Positions 45,679 through 54,422 of a DNA stretch of 64,000 nt are shown here, one piece after another (within the stretch, counting starts at the first letter, position 1; each line of letters opens with the position of its first letter). The stretch comes from Rhodococcus pyridinivorans (GTDB taxonomy: Bacteria; Actinomycetota; Actinomycetes; Mycobacteriales; Mycobacteriaceae), in assembly GCF_900105195.1 (NCBI RefSeq), contig NZ_FNRX01000002.1, forward strand, positions 2,604,001 through 2,668,000, read 5' to 3'. Below the pieces are notes generated by a model. The model had not been told where the DNA came from. It did not search any database and saw nothing but the letters and a program-made list of their open reading frames with translations. The position numbers were made by a program, and so were the translations under genes.

Positions 45679-45705
45679 GTGTCCGAGGTCCACACACCTC
45701 GACAC
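45679..45705 (+). promoter_or_regulatory. Imperfect inverted repeat before the MFS gene
   Basis: GTGTCCGAGG / CCTCGACAC with an 8-base spacer (one bulged C), 13 bases upstream of the MFS start and just before its GGAAGGA ribosome binding site. A candidate repressor site. A shorter perfect hairpin CCCCTC-T-GAGGGG lies at 45599-45611 in the same gap. Confidence 0.4.
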
Positions 45706-45718
45706 GGAAGGATTCTCG

Positions 45719-47176
45719 ATGACCACACCGACCCCTGCGAGAAGTACCGCGACGAAACGGATCACGCTGCTGGTCGTGTGCGTGACGACGGCGATGCTCA
45801 TGCTCGACATCGCCGTCGTCAACACCGCACTGCCGTCGATCGCCGTCGACCTCGACGCGGGCGTCAGTTCACTGCAGTGGGTGATCGACGCCTACACCCT
45901 CGCCCTGGCCACAGCCGTCCTCGGCGCCGGGTCGTGGGCCGATCGTCGCGGCCGCCGCCAAGTGTTCGTCGTCGGCCTCGTCTGGTTCACGGGCGCCTCG
46001 CTCCTGTGCGCCCTCGCACCGACGATCTGGGTCCTCGATCTCGCCCGGGCAGTGCAAGGCATCGGTGGGGCGGTCCTGTTCGCCTGCTCGCTCGCCCTCC
46101 TCGCCGACGTCTTCGACCGAGGGCGGGCGCGGGCGTCGGCCCTGACCGCCTACGGCGCGACCATCGGCGGCGCCTTCGCGGTCGGTCCGCTCGTCGGAGG
46201 TCTGCTCACCGAACTGCTGGACTGGCGCGCGATCTTCTTCGTCAACGTGCCGATCGGTCTCGTGACCCTGCTCCTGACCCTGCGCTGGGTGCCCGAATCG
46301 CGAGATCCCCGTCCGCGCGCCGCCGACGTGCCGGGCCAGCTCCTGGCCGCGGTGGGGCTGGCGGCGTTCGTGTTCGCCGTGCTGCGTGGCCAGGAGATCG
46401 GGTGGTCCGATGCGCAGGCCGTCATCGCCTTCGTGCTCGCTGTCGGTGCCCTCGTCGCCTTCGTCGCGCACGAGATGCGCACCGCCGAACCGATGCTGCC
46501 CCCGTACCTGCTCGCCAACCGGGCCTTCGTCGGAGCGCAGGTCGCGGCCTTCGCCATCTCGGCGTCGCTGTTCGCGGTATTCGTCTACACCACGCTGTAT
46601 CTGCAGAACGTCCTGCTGCTGTCGCCGGTGCAGGCCGGGCTGGTGTACCTGCCCGCGACCGTCGCCATGTTCGTCGTCGCCGGTGCGACGGCGAAACTCG
46701 ATCGTGTCGTCCCTGCGTGGGTCTCGTTGTCGTGCTCACTGGCGCTCGTCGCCGTCGGGTTGCTCATGATGACGGTCGCCGAGGCGGACAGTTCGAAGTA
46801 CGTCCTGCTGCCGGGACTCGTCGTGGCCTGCGCGGCCGCCGGCGTGTTCAACCCGGCGATGAGCGGGATCGTCCTCGGGGAGAGCACCGCGGCGCATTCC
46901 GGTCTCGCGGCCGGTATCAACGACGCTTTCCGTCAGACCGGCATCGCCGTCGGCGTCGCGGTGCTCGGGATGTTCCTGCCGGCCGAGTCGCTGTTGCCCG
47001 GCGGATCACCGCAGGACTTCGTGTCGGGCCTGCAGGGGGCGCTCGTGGCGGCGGCGTTCGTTGCGGCTCTCGGAACCGTGGTGTGTGCAGTCTGCCTGCG
47101 TCCCCGGCCGCAGACCGCACCGGTGTTCGGGGACGCCGAGAGCGACACGGTCGTACTCCCGGCCGTGACGGGATGA
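45719..47176 (+). CDS. MFS drug exporter, DHA2 family (14 helices)
   Basis: 485 aa. Motif D1 LDIAVVNTALPSIAVDL in helix 1, motif A GSWADRRGRRQVFVVGL after helix 2, motif B-like LDLARAVQGIGGAVLFACSLALL, and motif C GATIGGAFAVGPLVGGLLTE of proton-drug antiporters. About 14 transmembrane segments. It exports a hydrophobic compound with inward H+ flow. ATG at 45719 after GGAAGGATTCTCG. The next gene is a large regulator, so the pair may form a regulated efflux unit. Confidence 0.92.
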   Translation: MTTPTPARSTATKRITLLVVCVTTAMLMLDIAVVNTALPSIAVDLDAGVSSLQWVIDAYTLALATAVLGAGSWADRRGRRQVFVVGLVWFTGASLLCALAPTIWVLDLARAVQGIGGAVLFACSLALLADVFDRGRARASALTAYGATIGGAFAVGPLVGGLLTELLDWRAIFFVNVPIGLVTLLLTLRWVPESRDPRPRAADVPGQLLAAVGLAAFVFAVLRGQEIGWSDAQAVIAFVLAVGALVAFVAHEMRTAEPMLPPYLLANRAFVGAQVAAFAISASLFAVFVYTTLYLQNVLLLSPVQAGLVYLPATVAMFVVAGATAKLDRVVPAWVSLSCSLALVAVGLLMMTVAEADSSKYVLLPGLVVACAAAGVFNPAMSGIVLGESTAAHSGLAAGINDAFRQTGIAVGVAVLGMFLPAESLLPGGSPQDFVSGLQGALVAAAFVAALGTVVCAVCLRPRPQTAPVFGDAESDTVVLPAVTG

Positions 47177-47256
47177 GAAGTCGCCGCGCACCCGGCGAAA
47201 ACGTCCTTACACTGCAACGATCGCGTAGTTCGGCCGGGGTCGAGGGGGCTCACCAC

Positions 47257-50200
47257 ATGATGTACCGACTGCTCGGACCGCTGGAGGTGGTCCGGGTCGC
47301 GTCGACGGCCGATCCGGCGGTGCCCTCGTCGGAGTCGCAGGTCGATCTCGGGCCGCGCAAGCAGCGAGCGGTCCTCGCCGTCCTGCTGCTCAACCGGGGG
47401 CGGGTGGTCTCCACCGACCGGCTGATCGACGCCCTGTGGCAGGACGAGGCGCCTGCCAGTGCGATGGCGAGTATCCAGGCGTACATCTCCAATCTGCGCA
47501 GGGTGCTGAGAGGGGAGAGCGGTGCGGCCTCCCCGATCGTGCGCCAGCCGCCCGGCTACGTCCTCGATATCCCGGCCGAGTCGGTCGACCTGGCCCGCTT
47601 CCTCGACGACGCCGAGACCGCCCGTCGGCATGCCGAGAACGGGGAATGGGAGTTCGCACTCGACACCGCCGACCGTGCCCTCGACTCCGTGCGGGGGCAT
47701 CTCCTCGAGGACCTGCGCGACGAACACTGGGTGGAGGTCGCGGCGGCATCCTTCGACGAGGTGCGCACCGAATGCCGCGAGACCCGGATCACCGCACTGC
47801 TCGCCCTCGGTCGCCTCGCGCCCGCTCTCGTCGACGCCACCGAACTGTGCAGCGAGTTCCCGTTCCGCGACCGCACCTGCTGGCTGCGCATGCTCGCCCT
47901 GCACCGAGCGGGGCGTTCGTCGGAAGCACTCGAACAGTTCCGCGTCCACGAGACAAGGCTGGACACCGAGCTGGGGTTGCGGCCCGGCACCGAACTCACC
48001 GACTTGCAGGGCGCGATCCTCCGGCACGAACCGGGACTCGCCGCGTGGCCCCGAACCCCGGGATGGACGGGCGCGGAGGAGGTTCCGACACCGGCCGCGC
48101 CCACCATTCCCGTACCCACCCCGGCGCCGGGCCCCGGACGCATCTTCGTCGGACGCACCTCCGAGACCGGCGTCCTCGACCGCATGCTCGACGAGGTCCG
48201 CTCCGGCGCCACCCGCTGGGTCGTCCTCACCGGGCCCGCCGGTATCGGCAAGACCCGCCTCGCCGAGGAATGCGACGCCCGGACCGCCGCGATCGGCGGG
48301 AACACCGTGTGGGCGCGGTGTCTCGAGGACGACGGAGCACCCGCCTGGTGGCCGATCCGGCGCATCCTGCGCGAACTCGGCGTCGACGCCGACACCACCC
48401 TGATCCCGCCCACCGGAGTGGAGTCCGACGAAGCCCGCTTCGCGGTCTACGAACGGGTTCTGGGCGTCGTCGAAACGGCCGCGACGCAGACTCCCGTCTT
48501 CACCGTCGTGCTCGACGACATCCAGTGGGCCGACCCGACCTCTCTGCGTTGCCTGCTGTACCTCGTGGGAGCCCTGCACAAGCGGGGTGTCTGGATCGTG
48601 TGCACACTCCGCGACTCGGAGACGACCCCCGGCGTCCAGCGGTTCGTGGACGCCGTGCTGCACGGCGAGGGTAACCGGCACATCGACGTCCCGGCGCTCG
48701 CCGAACCCGAGGTCGCCGCCCTGGCCGGGCATGTGAGCGGCGCGCCGCTCGATTCCGACGAGGCGCGCCTGCTCGCCGAACGCACCGGCGGCAACCCGCT
48801 GTTCGTGTCCGAATACGCGCGACTTCCCCGGGACGAACGCCTCGACGGTGGGATCCCCATGGCGGTCCGGTCGGTCCTCGCGCGGCGGCTCGCCGCGGTG
48901 GAACCGGCCGTGCTGCAGGTGCTCCGGGTGGCCGCGGTCGTCGGCGACACCATCGAGATGGACATCCTCACCGGTGCGACGCGCCTCGATCCCGACACCC
49001 TCGCCGACTACCTCGACGACGCCGCCGACGAGCGCATCATCGTCGCCGATCCGGGACTGCGGGGGTACGCCTTCGCCCACGGATTGCTCCGCGACGAGGT
49101 CCTCGCGGCGATTCCCGCCCTCCGCCGCCAACGCATGCACGCACGCGTCGCGGAGGTCCTGGCAGACTCCTGCGACCCGGATCGTGCCGGCAGACGAGCC
49201 CGGCATCTCATGGCGGCACTGCCGCTCGTCGACGCTCGCGTCGTGCTCGACGCCTGCGTCATCGCCGCCCGCGAGGCCACCGAGAGATGGAACTCGGAGG
49301 AGGCGGCACGCTGGTGGGACGATGCCGTCCGGGCCTTCGACCTGCTGCCCGTCGCGGAACGATCCCCGGGCGATCGCGACGATCTGCTCGTCGCGCGTGT
49401 CGAGGCACTCGCCCGGGCGGGGCGCGGCCAGACCGTACTCGACGTCGTCGACGCGGGCCTGCTCGACGCGGTCCGGGACGGCCGAACGTCGACGGCCGGT
49501 CGCCTGGCCGCAGCGCTGCTGCGCGCAGCCGGTGCATGGCCGTGGGTGTCCTACGGCAAGGATCCGGGACCGGTCCTCGACCGCCTCGCCGCACTCGAAC
49601 CGTTCGTCGCGGCCGACCGCGCGGCGCACGCACGGGTACTCGCGGCGCTCGCCGTGGGCAGTTGCTATCACCCCGATTCGTCCGTCCCCGACGGGATGAG
49701 CCGCACCGCGCTGGAGATCGCACGCGAACTCGCCGACCCGGACGTCGTCGCCGACGCCTTGCTGGGCCGCATCCTCCTCTACTCGGGGGTCGCGACACAC
49801 AGCCGCGAATCCGCCCGGCTCACCGACGAACTCCTCGCACTGCCGCACCAGCAGGCCCGGTTCGACGAGGTGATCGCCCACGCCGTTGCGAGCATGACAC
49901 TGACGAACCTCGGCGACGTCGACGCCGCGACGTCCCACGTCCGCCTGGGCATCGCCGGTTGCGATCTGCTGCGTCTGCCCGTGCTGCGCGTACAACTACG
50001 ATGGATGGAAGCGACGCTTGCGGCATGGCACGGCGACTTCGCCGAGACCCGGCGCCACTACGACACCGCCACTCAGTTCCACCTGCAGACCGAGCTGTAC
50101 ACGGCGGGCAGCTCCGACCTCGCCACCAACACCCTCGAATGGGAGTACGGCACCCTCGCCGACGCGGATCCCGGCACCGTGGAACCGGATTCCTGGAGCA

Positions 50201-50679
50201 TCGCGATCGCCGGCGCCCGTCGGGACACCGGGACGGTGATCCGCGACATCGAACAATGGGCGGCAAAAGGCGCACCCTTCACCTGGACGACCCTCGGGCA
50301 TCGCACACTCATCGCGCGCGTCGTCGCCGACCTCGCCCTCGTCGACTACGCCGAGATGTTCCTCGAGCTCCTCGATCCGTTCACCGATCGCATCGCGACG
50401 GTGGGACAGGTCGGGGTGATCGGTTCGGTGGCGGAGGTCTGCGCACGCCTGCAGGCACTGCTCGGGCGCACCGACGACGCCGCGGCGCTGCTGGATCGGG
50501 CCGAGGACCTCGCGACCCGCACATCGAGCCCCCCGACGCTGCTGCGGTGCCGGTTACTGCGTGCCCAACTGCGGCCGGACGCGTCCGAACGCAGCCGGGA
50601 GATCGCCGCGATCGCCGACGAAGCGGCCCACACCGGCATGCTCGGACTCGCCGCCTACGCCCGCTCGATCCCCACCTGA
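47257..50679 (+). CDS. AfsR/SARP-type transcriptional regulator with BTAD and AAA ATPase domains
   Basis: 1140 aa. Residues about 1-100: winged-helix DNA-binding domain (LGPRKQRAVLAVLLLNRGRVVSTDRLIDALW, quoted as LGPRKQRAVLAVLLL and STDRLIDALW). About 105-250: BTAD helical domain ending LGLRPGTELTDLQ. About 290-560: STAND/AAA ATPase with Walker A GPAGIGKT near residue 325 and Walker B VVLDDIQWAD near residue 416. About 600-1140: TPR-like helical repeats. This architecture (AfsR, large SARPs) activates secondary metabolism or export genes upon signal-dependent oligomerisation. ATG at 47257 (a second ATG follows at once). It starts 80 bases after the MFS gene. Confidence 0.88.
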   Translation: MMYRLLGPLEVVRVASTADPAVPSSESQVDLGPRKQRAVLAVLLLNRGRVVSTDRLIDALWQDEAPASAMASIQAYISNLRRVLRGESGAASPIVRQPPGYVLDIPAESVDLARFLDDAETARRHAENGEWEFALDTADRALDSVRGHLLEDLRDEHWVEVAAASFDEVRTECRETRITALLALGRLAPALVDATELCSEFPFRDRTCWLRMLALHRAGRSSEALEQFRVHETRLDTELGLRPGTELTDLQGAILRHEPGLAAWPRTPGWTGAEEVPTPAAPTIPVPTPAPGPGRIFVGRTSETGVLDRMLDEVRSGATRWVVLTGPAGIGKTRLAEECDARTAAIGGNTVWARCLEDDGAPAWWPIRRILRELGVDADTTLIPPTGVESDEARFAVYERVLGVVETAATQTPVFTVVLDDIQWADPTSLRCLLYLVGALHKRGVWIVCTLRDSETTPGVQRFVDAVLHGEGNRHIDVPALAEPEVAALAGHVSGAPLDSDEARLLAERTGGNPLFVSEYARLPRDERLDGGIPMAVRSVLARRLAAVEPAVLQVLRVAAVVGDTIEMDILTGATRLDPDTLADYLDDAADERIIVADPGLRGYAFAHGLLRDEVLAAIPALRRQRMHARVAEVLADSCDPDRAGRRARHLMAALPLVDARVVLDACVIAAREATERWNSEEAARWWDDAVRAFDLLPVAERSPGDRDDLLVARVEALARAGRGQTVLDVVDAGLLDAVRDGRTSTAGRLAAALLRAAGAWPWVSYGKDPGPVLDRLAALEPFVAADRAAHARVLAALAVGSCYHPDSSVPDGMSRTALEIARELADPDVVADALLGRILLYSGVATHSRESARLTDELLALPHQQARFDEVIAHAVASMTLTNLGDVDAATSHVRLGIAGCDLLRLPVLRVQLRWMEATLAAWHGDFAETRRHYDTATQFHLQTELYTAGSSDLATNTLEWEYGTLADADPGTVEPDSWSIAIAGARRDTGTVIRDIEQWAAKGAPFTWTTLGHRTLIARVVADLALVDYAEMFLELLDPFTDRIATVGQVGVIGSVAEVCARLQALLGRTDDAAALLDRAEDLATRTSSPPTLLRCRLLRAQLRPDASERSREIAAIADEAAHTGMLGLAAYARSIPT

Positions 50680-50740
50680 CCGGTTCTTGGCGACCGCTTG
50701 GACGGCGGCCCGCGCCACCGCAAGAAGCCGCCAAGCCGGT
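50679..50740 (+). terminator. Long stem-loop behind the SARP regulator
   Basis: Left arm ACCGG-TT-CTTGGCG pairs with right arm CGCCAAG-CCGGT (12 bp, two bulged T). The 36-base interior can pair further. It begins at the gene's stop codon (TGA 50677-50679). Either a terminator or a site with TTGGCG-type repeats for the regulator itself. Confidence 0.45.
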
Positions 50741-50750
50741 CCCGGCACTC

Positions 50751-50780
50751 TTTCGTCGCACCCCATCCAGTGCGACGAAA
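50751..50780 (+). promoter_or_regulatory. Perfect 11-bp inverted repeat before the FAD oxidoreductase gene
   Basis: TTTCGTCGCAC-N8-GTGCGACGAAA, ending directly at the GGAAG ribosome binding site and 10 bases before the ATG. As DNA it could be a dimer operator; as RNA it would be a hairpin abutting the ribosome binding site. The low-GC ends (TTTCG/CGAAA) stand out from the surrounding composition. Confidence 0.65.
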
Positions 50781-50790
50781 GGAAGTGCAC

Positions 50791-52179
50791 ATGAACCAGC
50801 GGACGCCCACCGTCGGCACCGACCCCATCGACGCTCTCCGTACCGCGGTCACCGGATCGATCTCCCTTCCGGGCGAACCCGGCTACGACGTCGCAACCCC
50901 GTGGAACGTGGCGGTGCCGGTCCGTCCCCGCGCGGTGATCGCGGTCGAGAACGCCCTCGACGTCAGCGCCACCGTCCGGTTCGCGGGCGAACACGGCCTG
51001 AAGGTGGCCGTGCAGCGCACCGGTCACGGCGCCGTGCCACTCGGCGACGAGGTGCTGCTCGTGCACACCGGCCGCCTCACCGAATGCTCGATCGACCCCG
51101 ACACCCGCACCGCCCGTCTCGGCGCCGGCCTGGTGTGGCAGCAGGTCGTCGACGCCGCCGCACCCCACGGCCTGGCCCCGCTCGCCGGATCGGCACCCCA
51201 CGTCGGCGTGGCCGGTTTCCTCACCGGCGGGGGCATCGGCCCATTGGTACGCACCTACGGACTCTCCTCCGACCACGTGCTGGCCTTCGATCTCGTCACC
51301 GGTGACGGAGACCTGCTCCGGGTGACTTCCGAACAGCACGCCGAACTGTTCTGGGGCCTGCGCGGCGGCAAGGCGACCCTCGGGATCGTCACCGCGGTGG
51401 AGATCGATCTCGTGCTCCTTCCGCACTTCTACGGTGGCGCGCTGTATTTCGACGGCGCCGACGCGGACGCGGTGGCGCACGCCTGGCTGGACCTGTGCGC
51501 TGGCCTGCCCGAGCACAGTTCGACCTCGCTGGCCTTCCTTCAACTGCCACCGCTGCCGGGAGTCCCGGAACCGCTGGCCGGTCGCGCCACCGTGGCCGTC
51601 CGTTTCGCGAGCGTCGCCGGCGAAGCCGAGTCCGAGGAGATCCTCGGCGCGCTGCGCACGGTCGCGACCCCGATCCTCGACGGCATCGGCACCCTGCCGT
51701 ACACGGCACTGGGAGCAGTGCACGCCGACCCGGTCGACCCGATGCCCGTCCACGAACACAGTGCGCTGACACGCGAACTGACGCACGACGCGATCGACGT
51801 ATTGCTCTCGGTGGCGGGACCTGGTTCCCACTCGCCGCAGACCATCATCGAGATGCGGCTCCTCGGCGGAGCGCTGGCACGTGAACCACGGCATCGCAGC
51901 GCCTTCTGCCACCGCGACGCCGCCTTCTCCCTCTTCGTCAGCGGCGTCCTCGCGCCACCCTCGGCCGACGTCGTCGTCGCGCACATCCAGGTCATCGATC
52001 GGGCACTGGCACCGTGGGCCACGGGCACGTCGCTGCCCAACTTCACCGCCACCTCGGATCCGGACCGCATCGCGCGGACCTACGACGACGACACCACGCA
52101 CTGGCTCGGCGCTCTCGCCGACGAGCACGACACCCACGGTGTGCTGCGCGTCGGGCAGGTCGTGCGCCGACCCCGATGA
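50791..52179 (+). CDS. FAD-binding oxidoreductase (PCMH-type, berberine-bridge-like)
   Basis: 462 aa. The N-terminal half is a VAO/PCMH FAD-binding domain (VPVRPRAVIAVENALDVSATV, LKVAVQRTGHGA, LGAGLVWQQVVDAAAPHGL, GVAGFLTGGGIGPLVRTYGL). The canonical His linkage motif GGH is replaced by RTGHG, in which the His may still bind FAD covalently. The C-terminal BBE motif with a paired Tyr/Asn is not clear. Such enzymes oxidise alcohols, sugars or secondary metabolites. ATG at 50791 behind AAAGGAAGTGCAC. Confidence 0.88.
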   Translation: MNQRTPTVGTDPIDALRTAVTGSISLPGEPGYDVATPWNVAVPVRPRAVIAVENALDVSATVRFAGEHGLKVAVQRTGHGAVPLGDEVLLVHTGRLTECSIDPDTRTARLGAGLVWQQVVDAAAPHGLAPLAGSAPHVGVAGFLTGGGIGPLVRTYGLSSDHVLAFDLVTGDGDLLRVTSEQHAELFWGLRGGKATLGIVTAVEIDLVLLPHFYGGALYFDGADADAVAHAWLDLCAGLPEHSSTSLAFLQLPPLPGVPEPLAGRATVAVRFASVAGEAESEEILGALRTVATPILDGIGTLPYTALGAVHADPVDPMPVHEHSALTRELTHDAIDVLLSVAGPGSHSPQTIIEMRLLGGALAREPRHRSAFCHRDAAFSLFVSGVLAPPSADVVVAHIQVIDRALAPWATGTSLPNFTATSDPDRIARTYDDDTTHWLGALADEHDTHGVLRVGQVVRRPR

Positions 52180-52226
52180 GACCGACACCTCCCACCGCGA
52201 ACCCATCCACTCACGCAAGGCAGGCA

Positions 52227-53060
52227 ATGCGCACTTCTCGATCGATCACCGCACTCGCCTTCTCCACCTGCACCGTTCTGACCATCGCGGGTTGCAGCGA
52301 CGGATCCGTCCCGACCGCCGAGGGTGCGGAGACGGCAGGGCACGACCACGGTGTCACCACCCTCTACGGGCCGGAAAACGAACTGGGGGAGGGAATCTCC
52401 CGCGCATATATCGTCGTCGATCACGGCGGGAGACCGCGCGAGGTCGGTATCCGGATGTCGGAGTCCGTGCTCACCGGCCTTCCCGAGGGTCCGGGCGTCG
52501 GCACGACGATGCTCATGCCGGCTCTTCCCGCGGGTGCTCCGGACACCGGTTCAGACCACGTGATGCTGGGCTGGAACCCGAACGGGCACGACCCGGAGAT
52601 CCTCTACGGCGCGCCCCATTTCGACATGCACTTCTACACGACGGACGCCGACCACGAGGTGGACCCGGCCGCACCCGATTTCGCGGCGCGCGCGGCGCGG
52701 CTCCCCGAACCCGAGTACGTTCCGGAGGGATACATCCCACCACCCGGTCCACCCGTCGAGAACACCGTGCCGTTCATGGGCATGCACTGGACAGACACCG
52801 CGGACGACGTGATCCCCGGCTCCTTCGAGTTCACCGAGATGCTGCTCAACGGATCGTGGGACGGGGAGTTCATCTTCATCGAGCCGATGATGACGCGGGA
52901 GTGGTTGGCGACGAAGCCGTCCCTGCGGGAGATCGTGAAACAACCGTCGTCCTACCGGCGGACCGGCTACTACCCGACGGTGTACACCGTCGACTTCGAC
53001 GAACAGGCGGGCGAGTATGTCCTCGCGCTGTCGGGGCTGACGATGCGCGAGGCCTCGTAG
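52227..53060 (+). CDS. Secreted lipoprotein, DUF5602/TTHB210-like
   Basis: 277 aa. Signal peptide with lipobox TIAGC (lipidated Cys23). The mature part has TLYGPENELGEGISRAYIVV and PREVGIRMSESVLTGLP, which match the pattern of TTHB210-like (DUF5602) domains as I remember it. A His/Asp-rich stretch APHFDMHFYTTDADHE could bind metal. ATG at 52227 with AAGGCAGG upstream. It lies 47 bases after the FAD oxidoreductase and may share its transcript. Function unknown. Confidence 0.78.
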   Translation: MRTSRSITALAFSTCTVLTIAGCSDGSVPTAEGAETAGHDHGVTTLYGPENELGEGISRAYIVVDHGGRPREVGIRMSESVLTGLPEGPGVGTTMLMPALPAGAPDTGSDHVMLGWNPNGHDPEILYGAPHFDMHFYTTDADHEVDPAAPDFAARAARLPEPEYVPEGYIPPPGPPVENTVPFMGMHWTDTADDVIPGSFEFTEMLLNGSWDGEFIFIEPMMTREWLATKPSLREIVKQPSSYRRTGYYPTVYTVDFDEQAGEYVLALSGLTMREAS

Positions 53061-53094
53061 GGACCGCGAAGGTGCCTCGGTGACGTAGTGATGC

Positions 53095-53100
53095 GAGACT
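53095..53100 (+). promoter_or_regulatory. -10-like element of coaE
   Basis: GAGACT, 7 bases before the coaE GTG with no ribosome binding site between, resembling the polA start (TAGACT plus 7 bases). A possible leaderless promoter. Confidence 0.35.
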
Positions 53101-53107
53101 GGGCAAC

Positions 53108-54325
53108 GTGCTGCGAATGGGGTTGACCGGAGGAATCGGCGCGGGCAAGTCGACCGTCGCCAAGGAGCTCGTCGAACTCGGGGCGGTGATCGTCGACTCC
53201 GATGTCGTCGCCCGGGAGATCGTCGCTCCCGGCTCCGAGGGCCTCGCCGAGCTCGTGGACGCCTTCGGTGAGGACATCCTGCAGCCCGACGGCACCCTCG
53301 ACCGTCCTGCCCTCGCCGCGAAGGCGTTCGCCAGCGAGGACGCGCGCGCGGTTCTCAACGCCATCACCCATCCCCGGGTCGGGCGCCGCACCGCCGAGCT
53401 GGTCGCCGCTGCGCCCGACGACGCGGTGGTCGTGCAGGATATCCCGTTGCTCGTCGAGGGCGGGATGGCGCCGGCCTTCCACCTCGTCGCCGTCGTGCAC
53501 GCCGACGAGGCGGAGCGGATCCGGCGTCTCGTCGAACTGCGCGGCATGCCCGAGGCGGACGCCCGCGCGCGGATCGCGGCGCAGGCGACGGAGGAACAGC
53601 GACGCGAGGTCGCCGACGTGTGGCTCGACAACACCGGTGATCAGCAGGTGCTGGTCGAGCAGGTCCGGACGCTGTGGAACGATCGCCTGGTGCCGTTCGA
53701 GAGAAATCTGCGCACCGGTGTGGTGGTCGAGGCGGATCCGGTTCTCGTGCCCGCGCGCGAGGAATGGCATCGGCAGGCGCAGCGGCTCGTCGCCCGGCTG
53801 GCCCTCGCAGCCGGGGGCGCGGCGAAGCGTATCGACCACGTGGGCTCCACCGCGGTGCCCGGTCTGGCCGGCGTCGACGTCATCGACCTGCAGATCACCG
53901 TCGGCGATCTCGCGGCAGCCGATGCGCTCGCACCCGCCTTGGCTGCTGCGGGCTTCCCGCGCATCGACGATGTGGTGACCGACGATCCGAAACCGTCCTA
54001 CGGGGCCGGGGGAGAGACCGACCCGGCGGTGTGGGAGATGCGGTTGCACGGCAGCGCCGATCCCGGCCGTCCGGCGCGGGTGGCGGTCCGGGTGGACGGC
54101 TGGCCCGCCCAGCAGTTCGCGTTGCTACTGCGCGACTGGCTGTCCGCGGTCGACACCGCGAAGCGCGAGTACGCCGACCTCAAGGCCGATGCCGCAGTCG
54201 GGGCGTCGCAGAAGACGGATCGTGCCGAGGCGGCGGCCACCTACGCAGCGCTCAAGGCGCCGTGGTTCGACCGGGCGCATCACCGGGCGTGGGAGTGGGC
54301 CGAGAGCACCGGCTGGTCGGCCTAG
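53108..54325 (+). CDS. coaE: Dephospho-CoA kinase fused to a GrpB/UPF0157 domain
   Basis: 405 aa. Residues 1-200 are CoaE: P-loop GLTGGIGAGKST (residues 5-16), DSDVVAREIV and IPLLVEGG. It performs the last step of coenzyme A synthesis (ATP-dependent 3'-phosphorylation of dephospho-CoA). Residues about 215-400 are a GrpB nucleotidyltransferase-like domain (RIDHVGSTAVPGLAGVDVIDLQI). The same fusion is known in mycobacteria (Rv1631). GTG start at 53108. Confidence 0.95.
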   Translation: MLRMGLTGGIGAGKSTVAKELVELGAVIVDSDVVAREIVAPGSEGLAELVDAFGEDILQPDGTLDRPALAAKAFASEDARAVLNAITHPRVGRRTAELVAAAPDDAVVVQDIPLLVEGGMAPAFHLVAVVHADEAERIRRLVELRGMPEADARARIAAQATEEQRREVADVWLDNTGDQQVLVEQVRTLWNDRLVPFERNLRTGVVVEADPVLVPAREEWHRQAQRLVARLALAAGGAAKRIDHVGSTAVPGLAGVDVIDLQITVGDLAAADALAPALAAAGFPRIDDVVTDDPKPSYGAGGETDPAVWEMRLHGSADPGRPARVAVRVDGWPAQQFALLLRDWLSAVDTAKREYADLKADAAVGASQKTDRAEAAATYAALKAPWFDRAHHRAWEWAESTGWSA

Positions 54326-54336
54326 GGGGTCCGGAT

Positions 54337-54358
54337 CCCGGGCGGAGACCCGCCCGGG
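54337..54358 (+). terminator. coaE terminator
   Basis: CCCGGGCGG-AGAC-CCGCCCGGG, a perfect 9-bp stem followed by AATCTT, 12 bases after the coaE stop. Confidence 0.7.
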
Positions 54359-54381
54359 AATCTTCCGGGCGACCCGCCCGT

Positions 54382-54404
54382 TAGAATAGTTGACAGTTCA
54401 ACTA
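54382..54404 (+). promoter_or_regulatory. Promoter and palindromic operator of the flavin monooxygenase operon
   Basis: The -10 hexamer TAGAAT (54382-54387) is followed by TAGTTGA-CAGT-TCAACTA (54387-54404), a perfect 7-bp inverted repeat with a 4-base spacer, starting at the last base of the -10. The form (TTGA...TCAA) fits MarR-family repressors. Binding there would block RNA polymerase. No marR gene is in the window. Confidence 0.65.
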
Positions 54405-54422
54405 CTTGACGGAGGTTCGACC

